In this document: positions 55,661 through 63,235 of the stretch, one piece after another | Layout: each line of letters starts with the position of its first letter | Numbering within the stretch: the first letter of the stretch is position 1 | Assembly (NCBI GenBank): GCA_050251035.1 | Contig: JBFWNN010000004.1 | Span: 1 to 64,000 of the forward strand | DNA: 64,000 bases | Origin: Taklimakanibacter sp050251035 | Lineage (GTDB): Bacteria; Pseudomonadota; Alphaproteobacteria; Rhizobiales; Aestuariivirgaceae | Reading direction: 5' to 3' | Notes under the pieces: model-generated | Seen by the model: the letters and a program-made list of their open reading frames with translations, nothing else | Told to the model about the DNA's origin: nothing | Database searches by the model: none | Position numbers and translations under genes: made by a program

Positions 55661-56680
55661 TTAGGCCGCCTTTTCGAGCTTCTGCGACCACTTGCCGGAA
55701 GCCGCCAGCGCGTTCATCTCGGCGCGGTGGTTGAAGGCGCGCTGCGCCGCCGCGACATTCTCAGGCTTGCCCTTCCAGGTCTTGAGCGCCGCCGCCTGCA
55801 GCGCCCGTCCGTAGGAGAAGGTGAGCTTCCAGGGCAGGTTGCCGATGGCGTTCATGTAATGGAGATGCGCGGTCGCATCCTCGTCCGACTGGCCGCCCGA
55901 CAGGAAGGCGATGCCCGGCACGGCCGCCGGCACGCAACGCTTGAGCACGGTGACGGTCTTCTCGGCCACTTCCTCGCGCGAGGCCTGCTTCGCGCACTCC
56001 TTGCCGGACACGACCATGTTGGGCTTGAGGATGGTGCCTTCGAGCACGACGCCGGCATAATAGAGCTCGCGATAGAGCTCGTTCAGCGCCCATTCCGACA
56101 CCTTCATGCAGGTGTCGATGTCGTGGCCGCCCTCCATCAGCACTTCGGGCTCGACGATGGGCACGAGGCCGCCGTCCTGGCAGAGCGCCGCATAGCGGGC
56201 GAGCGCATGGGCGTTGGCATGGATCGAGTTGTGGGTCGGCAGGCCCTGGCCGATGTCGATGACGGCGCGCCATTTGGCGAACTGGGCGCCGAGGCCCACA
56301 TAATCCTTGATGCGCTCGCGCAGGCCGTCGAGGCCTTCGGTCACCGTCTCCTTGGGCGACAGCGCCAGGGGCTTGGCGCCGGCATCGAGCTTGATGCCCG
56401 GGATGGCGCCCGACGACTTGATGAGATCGACCAGCGGCGTGCCGTTCTTGCCCTTCTGGCGGATGGTCTCGTCGAACAGGATCACGCCCGAAATGTGTTT
56501 CGCCATGCCCTCCTTGGCGGAGAACAGCATCTCGCGGTAATCGCGGCGATTTTCCTCCGTAGACGGAAGATTGATCGAATCGAACCGCTTCTTGATCGAG
56601 CCGGTGCTCTCATCGGCGGCCAGGATGCCCTTGCCGGGCGTCACCATCGCTGCGGCGACTTTCGCGAGTTTGTCGGTCAT
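55661..56680 (-). CDS. fba: Class I fructose-bisphosphate aldolase
   Basis: A 339-residue class I aldolase splitting fructose-1,6-bisphosphate to triose phosphates. It shows GKGILAADESTGSIKKRFDS near residue 17, the Schiff-base lysine region GTILKPNMVVSG near 225, and PGIAFLSGGQSDEDATAHL near 265. Its ATG overlaps the pgk stop (ATGA), so pgk-fba is one operon. Confidence 0.96.
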   Translation of the reverse strand: MTDKLAKVAAAMVTPGKGILAADESTGSIKKRFDSINLPSTEENRRDYREMLFSAKEGMAKHISGVILFDETIRQKGKNGTPLVDLIKSSGAIPGIKLDAGAKPLALSPKETVTEGLDGLRERIKDYVGLGAQFAKWRAVIDIGQGLPTHNSIHANAHALARYAALCQDGGLVPIVEPEVLMEGGHDIDTCMKVSEWALNELYRELYYAGVVLEGTILKPNMVVSGKECAKQASREEVAEKTVTVLKRCVPAAVPGIAFLSGGQSDEDATAHLHYMNAIGNLPWKLTFSYGRALQAAALKTWKGKPENVAAAQRAFNHRAEMNALAASGKWSQKLEKAA

Positions 56681-57882
56681 CTTTGTACTCCTCTCAAAGC
56701 TTTCACGCCTGGCAGCGGCTTGCCTTCCAGCCATTCGAGGAAGGCGCCGCCCGCCGTTGAAATATAGGTGAAATCGTCGGCCACGCCCGCCTGATTGAGG
56801 GCGGCGACGGTGTCGCCGCCGCCGGCGATCGAGACGAGCCTGCCGGCCCTGGTCAAGGCCGCCGCATGGCGCGCCGCCGCGTTGGTCGCGGCATCGAAGG
56901 GCTCGATCTCGAAGGCGCCGAGCGGACCGTTCCACACCACGGTGCCCGCCTTGTCGAAGGCGGCCGTGATGGCGGCGACACTCTTGGGCCCGGCATCGAG
57001 GATCATGTCGTCGGCCCCGACATCGGCGACGTCCACCACGCGGTGGGGACTGCCCGCCTTGAACTCCTTGGTGACCACGCCGTCCACGGGAAGAAGGATC
57101 TCGCAGGATTTCGCCTTTGCCGTGACGATGATGTCCTTCGCCGTCTGGGCCAGGTCGTGCTCGCACAGCGACTTGCCGACCGGGTAACCCAAGGCGGCGA
57201 GGAAGGTGTTGGCCATGCCGCCGCCGATCACGATCACATCGGCGAGGCCAGACAGGTTGCCGAGCAGCTCGAGCTTGGTCGAGACCTTGGCGCCGCCGAC
57301 GACGGCGACGAGCGGCCGCTTCGGCTTCTCGAGCGCGGCCGCGAGCGCCGCGAGCTCGGCCTCCATGGCGCGCCCGGCAAAGGCCGGGACCAGGCGGGCA
57401 ACGCCCTCGGTCGAGGAATGGGCCCGGTGCGCGGCCGAGAAGGCGTCATTGACATAGACATCGCCGAGGCTGGCGAAGAGCTTGCACAGGGCGTCGTCGT
57501 TCTTCTCCTCGCCCGCGTGATAGCGGGTGTTCTCGATGAGGAGGCAGTCGCCGGGTTTCGCCGCCTTGGCCGCCGCGACGGCCTTGCCGTCATGCCAGTC
57601 GGTGAAGACGAAGGTGACCGGCCGGCCCAGCGCCTCGGCGAGCGCCGGGGCCACGGGCTTCAGCGACATCTCCGGCACGACCTTGCCCTTGGGGCGGTCG
57701 AAATGCGCGAGCAATATGACGGCGGCGCCCTCGTCGAGAAGCTCCCGGATCGTCGGCACGACGCGCTCGATGCGCGTCGCATCACGCACCTCGCCGTTCT
57801 CGATCGGCACATTGAGGTCGACGCGGACGACGACGCGCTTGCCCGAAGCGTCGAGCTGGTCGAGGGTCTTGAATTCGGGCAT
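56677..57882 (-). CDS. pgk: Phosphoglycerate kinase
   Basis: A 401-residue enzyme: 1,3-bisphosphoglycerate plus ADP gives 3-phosphoglycerate plus ATP. Motifs are KRVVVRVDLNVPIENGEVRD at the N-terminus, LLAHFDRPKGK near 58 and VSIAGGGDTVAALNQAGVAD near 350. Note HFDRP where HLGRP is usual. The upstream gene is tkt; the gap gene normally found between them is absent. Confidence 0.96.
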   Translation of the reverse strand: MPEFKTLDQLDASGKRVVVRVDLNVPIENGEVRDATRIERVVPTIRELLDEGAAVILLAHFDRPKGKVVPEMSLKPVAPALAEALGRPVTFVFTDWHDGKAVAAAKAAKPGDCLLIENTRYHAGEEKNDDALCKLFASLGDVYVNDAFSAAHRAHSSTEGVARLVPAFAGRAMEAELAALAAALEKPKRPLVAVVGGAKVSTKLELLGNLSGLADVIVIGGGMANTFLAALGYPVGKSLCEHDLAQTAKDIIVTAKAKSCEILLPVDGVVTKEFKAGSPHRVVDVADVGADDMILDAGPKSVAAITAAFDKAGTVVWNGPLGAFEIEPFDAATNAAARHAAALTRAGRLVSIAGGGDTVAALNQAGVADDFTYISTAGGAFLEWLEGKPLPGVKALRGVQR

Positions 57883-57948
57883 CAGCGTGAGGCTCCCGGA
57901 ATACTCTTCACCTTAAAATCGAACTCCTGCGTTCCATCGAACCAAGCC

Positions 57949-58017
57949 CCTCACCCTCCCATTGCTGCGCAATGGGCCCCTCCCTCTCCCGCTGAAGCGG
58001 GGAGAGGGGGTGATCAA
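57949..58017. repeat. GC-rich double-hairpin repeat in the tkt-pgk gap
   Basis: Two adjacent inverted repeats (CCCATTG/CAATGGG and CTCTCCCGCT/AGCGGGGAGAG) within a CCCCTCACCC-type sequence. This type of element is common between genes in Hyphomicrobiales. It sits where a gap gene would be expected. Confidence 0.6.
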
Positions 58018-60050
58018 CGCGTCTTCTTCTTGACCGCCTGCAGCACGTGCTTGGCGGTGATGCCGAAATGCGGATAGAGCTTCTCGATCGGACCCGAGGC
58101 GCCGAAGCCCGTCATGCCGATGAAGATGCCGTCCTGGCCGATGAAGCGGTCCCAATAGCCGCGCACCGCCGCCTCGATGGCGATGCGGATTTTCTCGGTG
58201 CCCAGCACCTTCTCCCTGTAAGCCTTGCCCTGCTTCTCGAAGAGCTCCATCGAGGGCACAGACACGACGCGCGCCGGGATGCCGGCCTGGTCGAGCAAGG
58301 CCTTGGCGTCGAGCGCGATCTCGACCTCGGAGCCCGATGCGAAGATCACGGCCTTCGACTTCTTGGGAGCGGCGGCGATCTCATAGGCGCCCTGGGCGCA
58401 CAGGTTCTTGGCCGAATAGGGAATGCGCGCCGGCCTCAGCTTCTGGCGCGTCAAGGCGAGGATGCTCGGCGTCTTCTCGGACTCGAGCGCCAGCTGCCAG
58501 CATTCCGCCGTCTCCACCGCATCGCAGGGGCGGAAGACCTGGAGATTGGGAATGGCGCGCAAAGCGGTCAGATGCTCGACCGGCTGATGCGTCGGTCCGT
58601 CCTCGCCGAGGCCGATCGAGTCATGCGTCATCACATAGGCGACGCGGACGCCCATCAGCGCCGACAGGCGGATGGAGGGCCGGCAATAATCGGTGAAGAC
58701 GAGGAAGGTGCCGCCATAGGGGATGACGCCGCCATGCAGCGCCATGCCGTTCATCGCCGCCGCCATGGCATGCTCGCGAATGCCGTAATAGACATAGCGG
58801 CCGCCATAGTCCGCGGCATTGAGGGCCTTGAGGTCCTTCGACTTGGTGTTGTTCGAGCCGGTGAGATCGGCCGAGCCGCCGATCGTCTCGGGCACCGCCG
58901 GGTTGATCACGTCGAGCGCGTTCTGCGAGGCGTTGCGCGTGGCGAGCGCCGGCGGCGATTTCGCCAGCTCCTTCTTGTAGGCGGCGATGGTCGCGTCGAA
59001 ATCGGCGGGAAGGGCGCCCGACATGGCGCGCTTGAATTCGGACTTGGCGGCGCTGCGGGCCAGCCGCTTCTCCCAGGCGTCGCGCTCGGCCCGCCCGCGG
59101 CTTCCGGCGGCGCGCCAGAAATCGAGGATGTCGGCCGGCACCTCGAAGGGCGGATGGTCCCAGCCCAGCGTCGTGCGGGCGGCCGCCACCTCATCGGCGC
59201 CCAGAGGCGCGCCGTGGGTCGCGGCGGTGCCCTGCTTGTTGGGCGCGCCATAGCCGATAATCGTCTTGCAGGCGATGAGCGACGGACGGTCGCTCGTCTG
59301 CGCGGCCGCGAGCGCCGAAGCGATGGCCGCCGCGTCATGGCCGTCGATGCGGGTCACGTTCCAGTCCGACGCGGCATAGCGGGCGAGCTGGTCGGTCGAA
59401 TCCGCCATCGAGACCTTGCCGTCGATCGACACGCCATTGTCGTCGAAGAGCACGATCAGGTTCTTGAGCCTGAGATGGCCGGCGAGCGTGATCGCTTCCT
59501 GCGAGATGCCTTCCATGTGGCAGCCGTCGCCCGCCAGCACATAGGTCTTGTGGTCGACGAGGTCGTCGCCGAAGCGGGCATTGAGATGGCGCTCGGCGAT
59601 CGCCATGCCGACCGCATTGGCAAGGCCCTGGCCCAAGGGACCGGTGGTCGTCTCTATCCCATCGGCGTGGCCATATTCCGGATGGCCGGCGGTCCTGGAG
59701 CCGAGCTGGCGGAAGTTCTTGATCTCGCCGATCGTCATGTCCTTGTAGCCGAGGAGATAGAACAGCGAATAGAGCAGCATCGAGCCGTGGCCGGCGGACA
59801 GCACGAAGCGGTCGCGGTCGGGCCAGTGCGGGTCGGCGGCGTCGAATTTGAGGAAGCGCGAGAACAGCACCGTGGCGACGTCGGCGGCGCCCATAGGCAG
59901 GCCCGGATGGCCGGAATTGGCCTTCTGGACGGCGTCCATGCTCAGCGCGCGGATGGCATTGGCACAGGTCCTGAGCTTCAGGCGCTCTTCATCCGCATTG
60001 AGGGTGGCATTTAAGGACATCGCGGCTGACGCGGCCGTTTCGGAGGTCAT
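58014..60050 (-). CDS. tkt: Transketolase
   Basis: A 678-residue thiamine-diphosphate enzyme of the pentose-phosphate and Calvin pathways. AIRALSMDAVQKANSGHPGL is near the N-terminus, the ThDP motif GDGCHMEGISQEA near 172, DDNGVSIDGKVSMADSTDQ near 205, and HDSIGLGEDGPTHQPVEHLT near 478. Start is at 60050, or at an ATG ten codons later. It is divergent from the DUF4164-zapA genes. Confidence 0.96.
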   Translation of the reverse strand: MTSETAASAAMSLNATLNADEERLKLRTCANAIRALSMDAVQKANSGHPGLPMGAADVATVLFSRFLKFDAADPHWPDRDRFVLSAGHGSMLLYSLFYLLGYKDMTIGEIKNFRQLGSRTAGHPEYGHADGIETTTGPLGQGLANAVGMAIAERHLNARFGDDLVDHKTYVLAGDGCHMEGISQEAITLAGHLRLKNLIVLFDDNGVSIDGKVSMADSTDQLARYAASDWNVTRIDGHDAAAIASALAAAQTSDRPSLIACKTIIGYGAPNKQGTAATHGAPLGADEVAAARTTLGWDHPPFEVPADILDFWRAAGSRGRAERDAWEKRLARSAAKSEFKRAMSGALPADFDATIAAYKKELAKSPPALATRNASQNALDVINPAVPETIGGSADLTGSNNTKSKDLKALNAADYGGRYVYYGIREHAMAAAMNGMALHGGVIPYGGTFLVFTDYCRPSIRLSALMGVRVAYVMTHDSIGLGEDGPTHQPVEHLTALRAIPNLQVFRPCDAVETAECWQLALESEKTPSILALTRQKLRPARIPYSAKNLCAQGAYEIAAAPKKSKAVIFASGSEVEIALDAKALLDQAGIPARVVSVPSMELFEKQGKAYREKVLGTEKIRIAIEAAVRGYWDRFIGQDGIFIGMTGFGASGPIEKLYPHFGITAKHVLQAVKKKTR

Positions 60051-60214
60051 GGGCTGCTCGCTTTCGGTGAATGCGGGGCCACAGATAGCATCCGAGCCCC
60101 TTGAGTCAACCTCCCGGAAGGATACTGAAGCGGTTGCGCGGATGGGCGCCTTTCGCCTAACTTATGGGCAGCGCCGGAAGGGATTCGCAGAGGCCGGCCA
60201 GCAGTTGGGATAAA

Positions 60215-60502
60215 ATGGCGGATACGCGCAAGCTCGACGAGGCATTCACCCGCTTCGATGCCGCGCTCAGGCAATTCGAAGCCGCGCTGACGCGGCAAAA
60301 CGAGCGCAAGGCGCAGGACCAGTCGCTGGAGACCGCGGCCGAGTCCCTGCGGCTCGATCGCTCGCGCCTCGCCCAGGAGCTCGACGGCGTGCGCGCCAAG
60401 GCCAACGACCTCGTCTCCACCAACCAGAAGGCCGTCGGCAAGATCGATGCGGCGATGTCGCGCATAAGGGCCGTCCTCCACAGCAACAGCGGAGGATCGT
60501 AA
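60215..60502 (+). CDS. DUF4164 family protein
   Basis: A 95-residue helical, coiled-coil protein (LDEAFTRFDAALRQFEAALT then LETAAESLRLDRSRLAQELD), the DUF4164 pattern, ending IDAAMSRIRAVLHS. DUF4164 sits upstream of zapA in many Hyphomicrobiales and may act with it at division. The ATG at 60215 gives MADTRKLDEAF. Confidence 0.85.
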   Translation: MADTRKLDEAFTRFDAALRQFEAALTRQNERKAQDQSLETAAESLRLDRSRLAQELDGVRAKANDLVSTNQKAVGKIDAAMSRIRAVLHSNSGGS

Positions 60503-60508
60503 AGCCCG

Positions 60509-60862
60509 ATGGCGCAAGTGATCGTCCAGGTCAATGACCGTCCCTATACGATGCAATGTCCGGATGGCCAGGAAGACCATCTGCGCGAGCTGGCGAAGCT
60601 CCTCGACACCGAAGTCACCCGCATCAAGAGCAATGTCGGGACCGTCGGCGACATCAGGCTCCTGGTGATGGCGGGACTGATGGTGGCCGACCGTCTGGCG
60701 GAATCGGTGCGGCGCATCGAGGAGCTGGAAGACCAGCTGCGCGGCGCCCGGGAAGCGCGCAACGCCACGGCCCAGCAGGCGCGCGAGATGGAAGCGAAAT
60801 TCACCGAACGCCTGGAGACCGCGGCGGAACGGCTCGTGGGGCTCGCCGGCAAGATCGGCTAG
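60509..60862 (+). CDS. zapA: Cell division protein ZapA
   Basis: A 117-residue ZapA-family protein: MAQVIVQVNDRPYTMQCPDG then EDHLRELAKLLDTEVTRIKS, then a long coiled coil. ZapA bundles FtsZ filaments. It follows DUF4164 by 6 bases. In other alphaproteobacteria the 6S RNA and ygfA come directly next; here two genes intervene. Confidence 0.93.
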   Translation: MAQVIVQVNDRPYTMQCPDGQEDHLRELAKLLDTEVTRIKSNVGTVGDIRLLVMAGLMVADRLAESVRRIEELEDQLRGAREARNATAQQAREMEAKFTERLETAAERLVGLAGKIG

Positions 60863-60910
60863 ATCGGACGCTCTGTTCGAGTTGGCCCGGCGCTCCATCT
60901 TTCTGTTTGC

Positions 60911-60955
60911 GCATCGGGTTAATCCGAAAACCGCACGCACTTTTCGGGCCGATGC
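60911..60955. repeat. Dispersed palindromic repeat, family 2, copy 2
   Basis: A 45-base palindrome, GCATCGGGTTAATCCGAAAA and ACTTTTCGGGCCGATGC, matching the element at 27696-27742 over its length. It lies between zapA and the convergent CGNR-protein gene. Confidence 0.75.
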
Positions 60956-60970
60956 TCTGACTCAGTACGG

Positions 60971-61561
60971 CTAGCCTCTCTGCCGTCTGCGATAGGCGGC
61001 CTTCTTCACCTTGTTGCCGCAGCCATTCATCGAGCACCAGCGCCTTTTGCCCGGGCGCGAGGTGTCGAGGAACAGGATCGAGCAATGTCCATCGGCGCAT
61101 TTGCGCACCCGCGCGAGCGCCGGGCCTGAGAGAAGATCGATGGCGTCGCGCGCGATCGTGGCCAGCACGGCCTCATAGGGCGCCTCCGACATCCAGGCCT
61201 GCGGCTGGCCGATCGCCGTCAATTGTGGGGCGAGGGCGGGCGTGCGGGCCGCCGCATTGAGAAGCGCCAGATCGCCCGCGTCGGGCCGGGTCCCGGCACG
61301 AGCCGCCGTGACCAGGCGGAACAGCGCCTCGCGCAACCGCCGCGCCGCGGCGATCTGATCATCGCCGACGGCCTCGGCCTCAGGAACGAGCCCCGCTTCG
61401 GCGCACCAGCGGCCGAGATCCCGGGTCACGCGCCAGCGGTCGAAGGGCATGTGCTCGCGGTCGCCGACGGTGGCGATGAAATCCAGGCACAGGCGCCCTG
61501 AACGGAAGCGGAAGTCCCATTCCGAAGGGCGGAGCCTGGCCAAGGGATCGGTCGTCGACAT
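60971..61561 (-). CDS. CGNR zinc-finger (ABATE domain) transcription regulator
   Basis: A 196-residue protein. An N-terminal ABATE domain (WDFRFRSGRLCLDFIATVGD) is followed by a C-terminal treble-clef CGNR finger with RVRKCADGHCSILFLDTSR and RRWCSMNGCGNKVKKAAYR. Such proteins are usually DNA-binding stress or metabolite regulators. It is divergent from a BKACE gene, with paired AACCGG boxes in the gap, so it probably controls that gene. Confidence 0.88.
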   Translation of the reverse strand: MSTTDPLARLRPSEWDFRFRSGRLCLDFIATVGDREHMPFDRWRVTRDLGRWCAEAGLVPEAEAVGDDQIAAARRLREALFRLVTAARAGTRPDAGDLALLNAAARTPALAPQLTAIGQPQAWMSEAPYEAVLATIARDAIDLLSGPALARVRKCADGHCSILFLDTSRPGKRRWCSMNGCGNKVKKAAYRRRQRG

Positions 61562-61573
61562 GGGTACTTGTAT

Positions 61574-61615
61574 AACCGGTTCCTTCTTGCTAGGCTAGGG
61601 ACCAGTTAAACCGGT
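61574..61615. promoter_or_regulatory. Paired AACCGG boxes in the CGNR/BKACE control region
   Basis: TATAACCGGTT at 61571-61581 and TTAAACCGGT at 61606-61615, about 34 bases (three helix turns) apart, in the 73-base gap between divergent genes. A candidate operator of the CGNR regulator. Confidence 0.45.
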
Positions 61616-61634
61616 GTCGTGCGGAGAATGTCTC

Positions 61635-62348
61635 ATGCTGCAAGCCTGTCTCAATGGCGCCCGCTCGCGCCGGGATCATCCGAAAATCCCGCTGAGCCCC
61701 GAAGAGCTGGCGCAGGACGCGGCCGCGGTCGTCGCTGCCGGCGTCGCTGAACTGCATGTGCATCCGCGCGGCGCCGACGGGTTGGAGACGCTGGCACCGG
61801 AAGACACCGCGCGCGCCCTCGCCGCGATCCGGGGGCAAGTGCCGGGCATTCCCATCGGCCTCACCACCCGCGAAGGCATCAGGACCGATCCGGCCCGCGG
61901 CTTCGACCAGATGACGGCCTGGTGCGTCCTGCCCGATTATGTGTCGGTCAATCTCGCCGAAGCGGATGCGCCCGAGATCATCGCGCTCATGCTCGCGAAA
62001 GGCATCGGCGTCGAAGCGGGGCTGACGACGGTCGCCGATGCGCGGCGATTCGCGACGCTCGCCACGGTGGAGGATTGCCTGCGCGTCCTGGTCGAAATCG
62101 ATTTCGAGAATGACGTGGCGAAGGCCGAGACGCTCGCCGACGACATCCTGCGCGTCCTTGCCGACAATCGCATCGCGCTGCCCGTCCTGCTGCACGGTTC
62201 CGATGCGAGCGTGTGGCCGCTCTATCGCAAGTCGCTGGCGCTCGGGATCGATGCGCGTCTCGGCTTCGAGGACGGCGTCCATCTGCCCGACGGCCGCATC
62301 GCCCGTGACAACCGCGACATCATCCTGGCCGCCCGCGCCTTGCGGTGA
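61635..62348 (+). CDS. BKACE (DUF849) beta-keto acid cleavage enzyme
   Basis: A 237-residue BKACE-family protein. Members cleave beta-keto acids with acetyl-CoA, as in 3-keto-5-aminohexanoate cleavage. The N-terminal ACLNGARSRRDHPKIPLSPE and the zinc motif ELHVHPRGADGLETL (HxH) are clear, and GVEAGLTTVADARRF follows. It is shorter than the usual 270-310 residues, so the substrate specificity may differ. GGAG is 8 bases before the ATG. Divergent from the CGNR gene. Confidence 0.85.
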   Translation: MLQACLNGARSRRDHPKIPLSPEELAQDAAAVVAAGVAELHVHPRGADGLETLAPEDTARALAAIRGQVPGIPIGLTTREGIRTDPARGFDQMTAWCVLPDYVSVNLAEADAPEIIALMLAKGIGVEAGLTTVADARRFATLATVEDCLRVLVEIDFENDVAKAETLADDILRVLADNRIALPVLLHGSDASVWPLYRKSLALGIDARLGFEDGVHLPDGRIARDNRDIILAARALR

Positions 62349-62379
62349 CAAGCATGTGATGCGGGGACACTAGGTTCTG

Positions 62380-62535
62380 GATTTCACCGACGCTTGCGCC
62401 TACATAGGGGTCGGCGAGCTGCCCGGTGCGTGAGGAGATCTTTTCCCTGGGGCCTATACGATTCTCGCGGGAGCTGTCCCTAGGCTTGGCCGTGGCCTTG
62501 CCCACATGGCGCCCACCTACACTTGTAGGTACCCG
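62380..62535 (+). ncRNA. ssrS: 6S RNA
   Basis: The 256-base space before ygfA has no gene but is long, structured and GC-rich. Complementary segments include GGGGTCGGC/GCTTGGCC-type arms, a perfect ACCTACA/TGTAGGT hairpin at 62514-62529, and a central internal-loop region with TTTTCCCTGGGGCC. 6S RNA directly upstream of the formyl-THF cyclo-ligase gene is conserved from gamma- to alphaproteobacteria. TTGCGG and TAGGTT spaced as a promoter lie at 62341 and 62371. 6S RNA binds the sigma-70 holoenzyme in stationary phase. The ends are estimates. Confidence 0.7.
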
Positions 62536-62604
62536 GGATCGTCACTCTCCCACGGCCATGGCGGCCCGCCACATTCTTTTTCTATTCTTCAAGCGAGGGC
62601 TGAC

Positions 62605-63204
62605 ATGCAAGCTGCAAAACGTTCCGGCGACCTTCTCGACCAAAAACGCCGGGCACGAACGGCGGCCAATGCCGCGCGCTTGCAGGCCCACAAGAGCCTC
62701 GGCGAACGCGCCGGCCTCATGCTGGCGCAGCATGAATTGCCGGTCGTCCGCAAGGACGGCTGCGCGTCCGTCTCCGGCTTCTATCCCTATCAGGCGGAAA
62801 TCAACGTGCTGCCGCTCCTGGCCCGCCTCGTCAGCGAAGGCTGGCAGACGGCGCTGCCGGTGGTGATGGCCAAGGGTGAGCCGCTGACCTTCCGCGCCTG
62901 GGCGCCGGGCGAGCCCACCGGGCGCGGCATCTGGGACATCCATGTTCCGCTCGAGACCGCGGCCGAACTCCAGCCCGACGTGCTGCTGGTGCCGATGCTC
63001 GCTTTCGACCGGCGCGGCTATCGCCTCGGCTATGGCGGCGGCTTCTACGACCGCACCCTCGCCGAATTGCGCAAGCTGAAGCCGGTCGTGGCGATCGGCG
63101 TCGCCTATGCCGAGCAGGAGATGCCGGAGGTTCCGATCTCCTCCTATGACGAGCCGCTCGACTGGATCCTGACCGAGCGCGGCGTCATCGAGCCGAAACG
63201 CTGA
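62605..63204 (+). CDS. ygfA: 5-formyltetrahydrofolate cyclo-ligase
   Basis: A 199-residue enzyme converting 5-formyl-THF to 5,10-methenyl-THF with ATP. It carries the motif VPMLAFDRRGYRLGYGGGFY near residue 130 and FYPYQAEINVLPLLARL near 58. GAGGG lies 6 bases before the ATG, which gives MQAAKRSGDLLDQKRRART. It lies directly after the 6S RNA locus and before a YmdB-type gene, as in related genomes. Confidence 0.93.
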   Translation: MQAAKRSGDLLDQKRRARTAANAARLQAHKSLGERAGLMLAQHELPVVRKDGCASVSGFYPYQAEINVLPLLARLVSEGWQTALPVVMAKGEPLTFRAWAPGEPTGRGIWDIHVPLETAAELQPDVLLVPMLAFDRRGYRLGYGGGFYDRTLAELRKLKPVVAIGVAYAEQEMPEVPISSYDEPLDWILTERGVIEPKR

Positions 63205-63235
63205 GCCGATGCGCGCTGCGGATTTGGAACACTAG

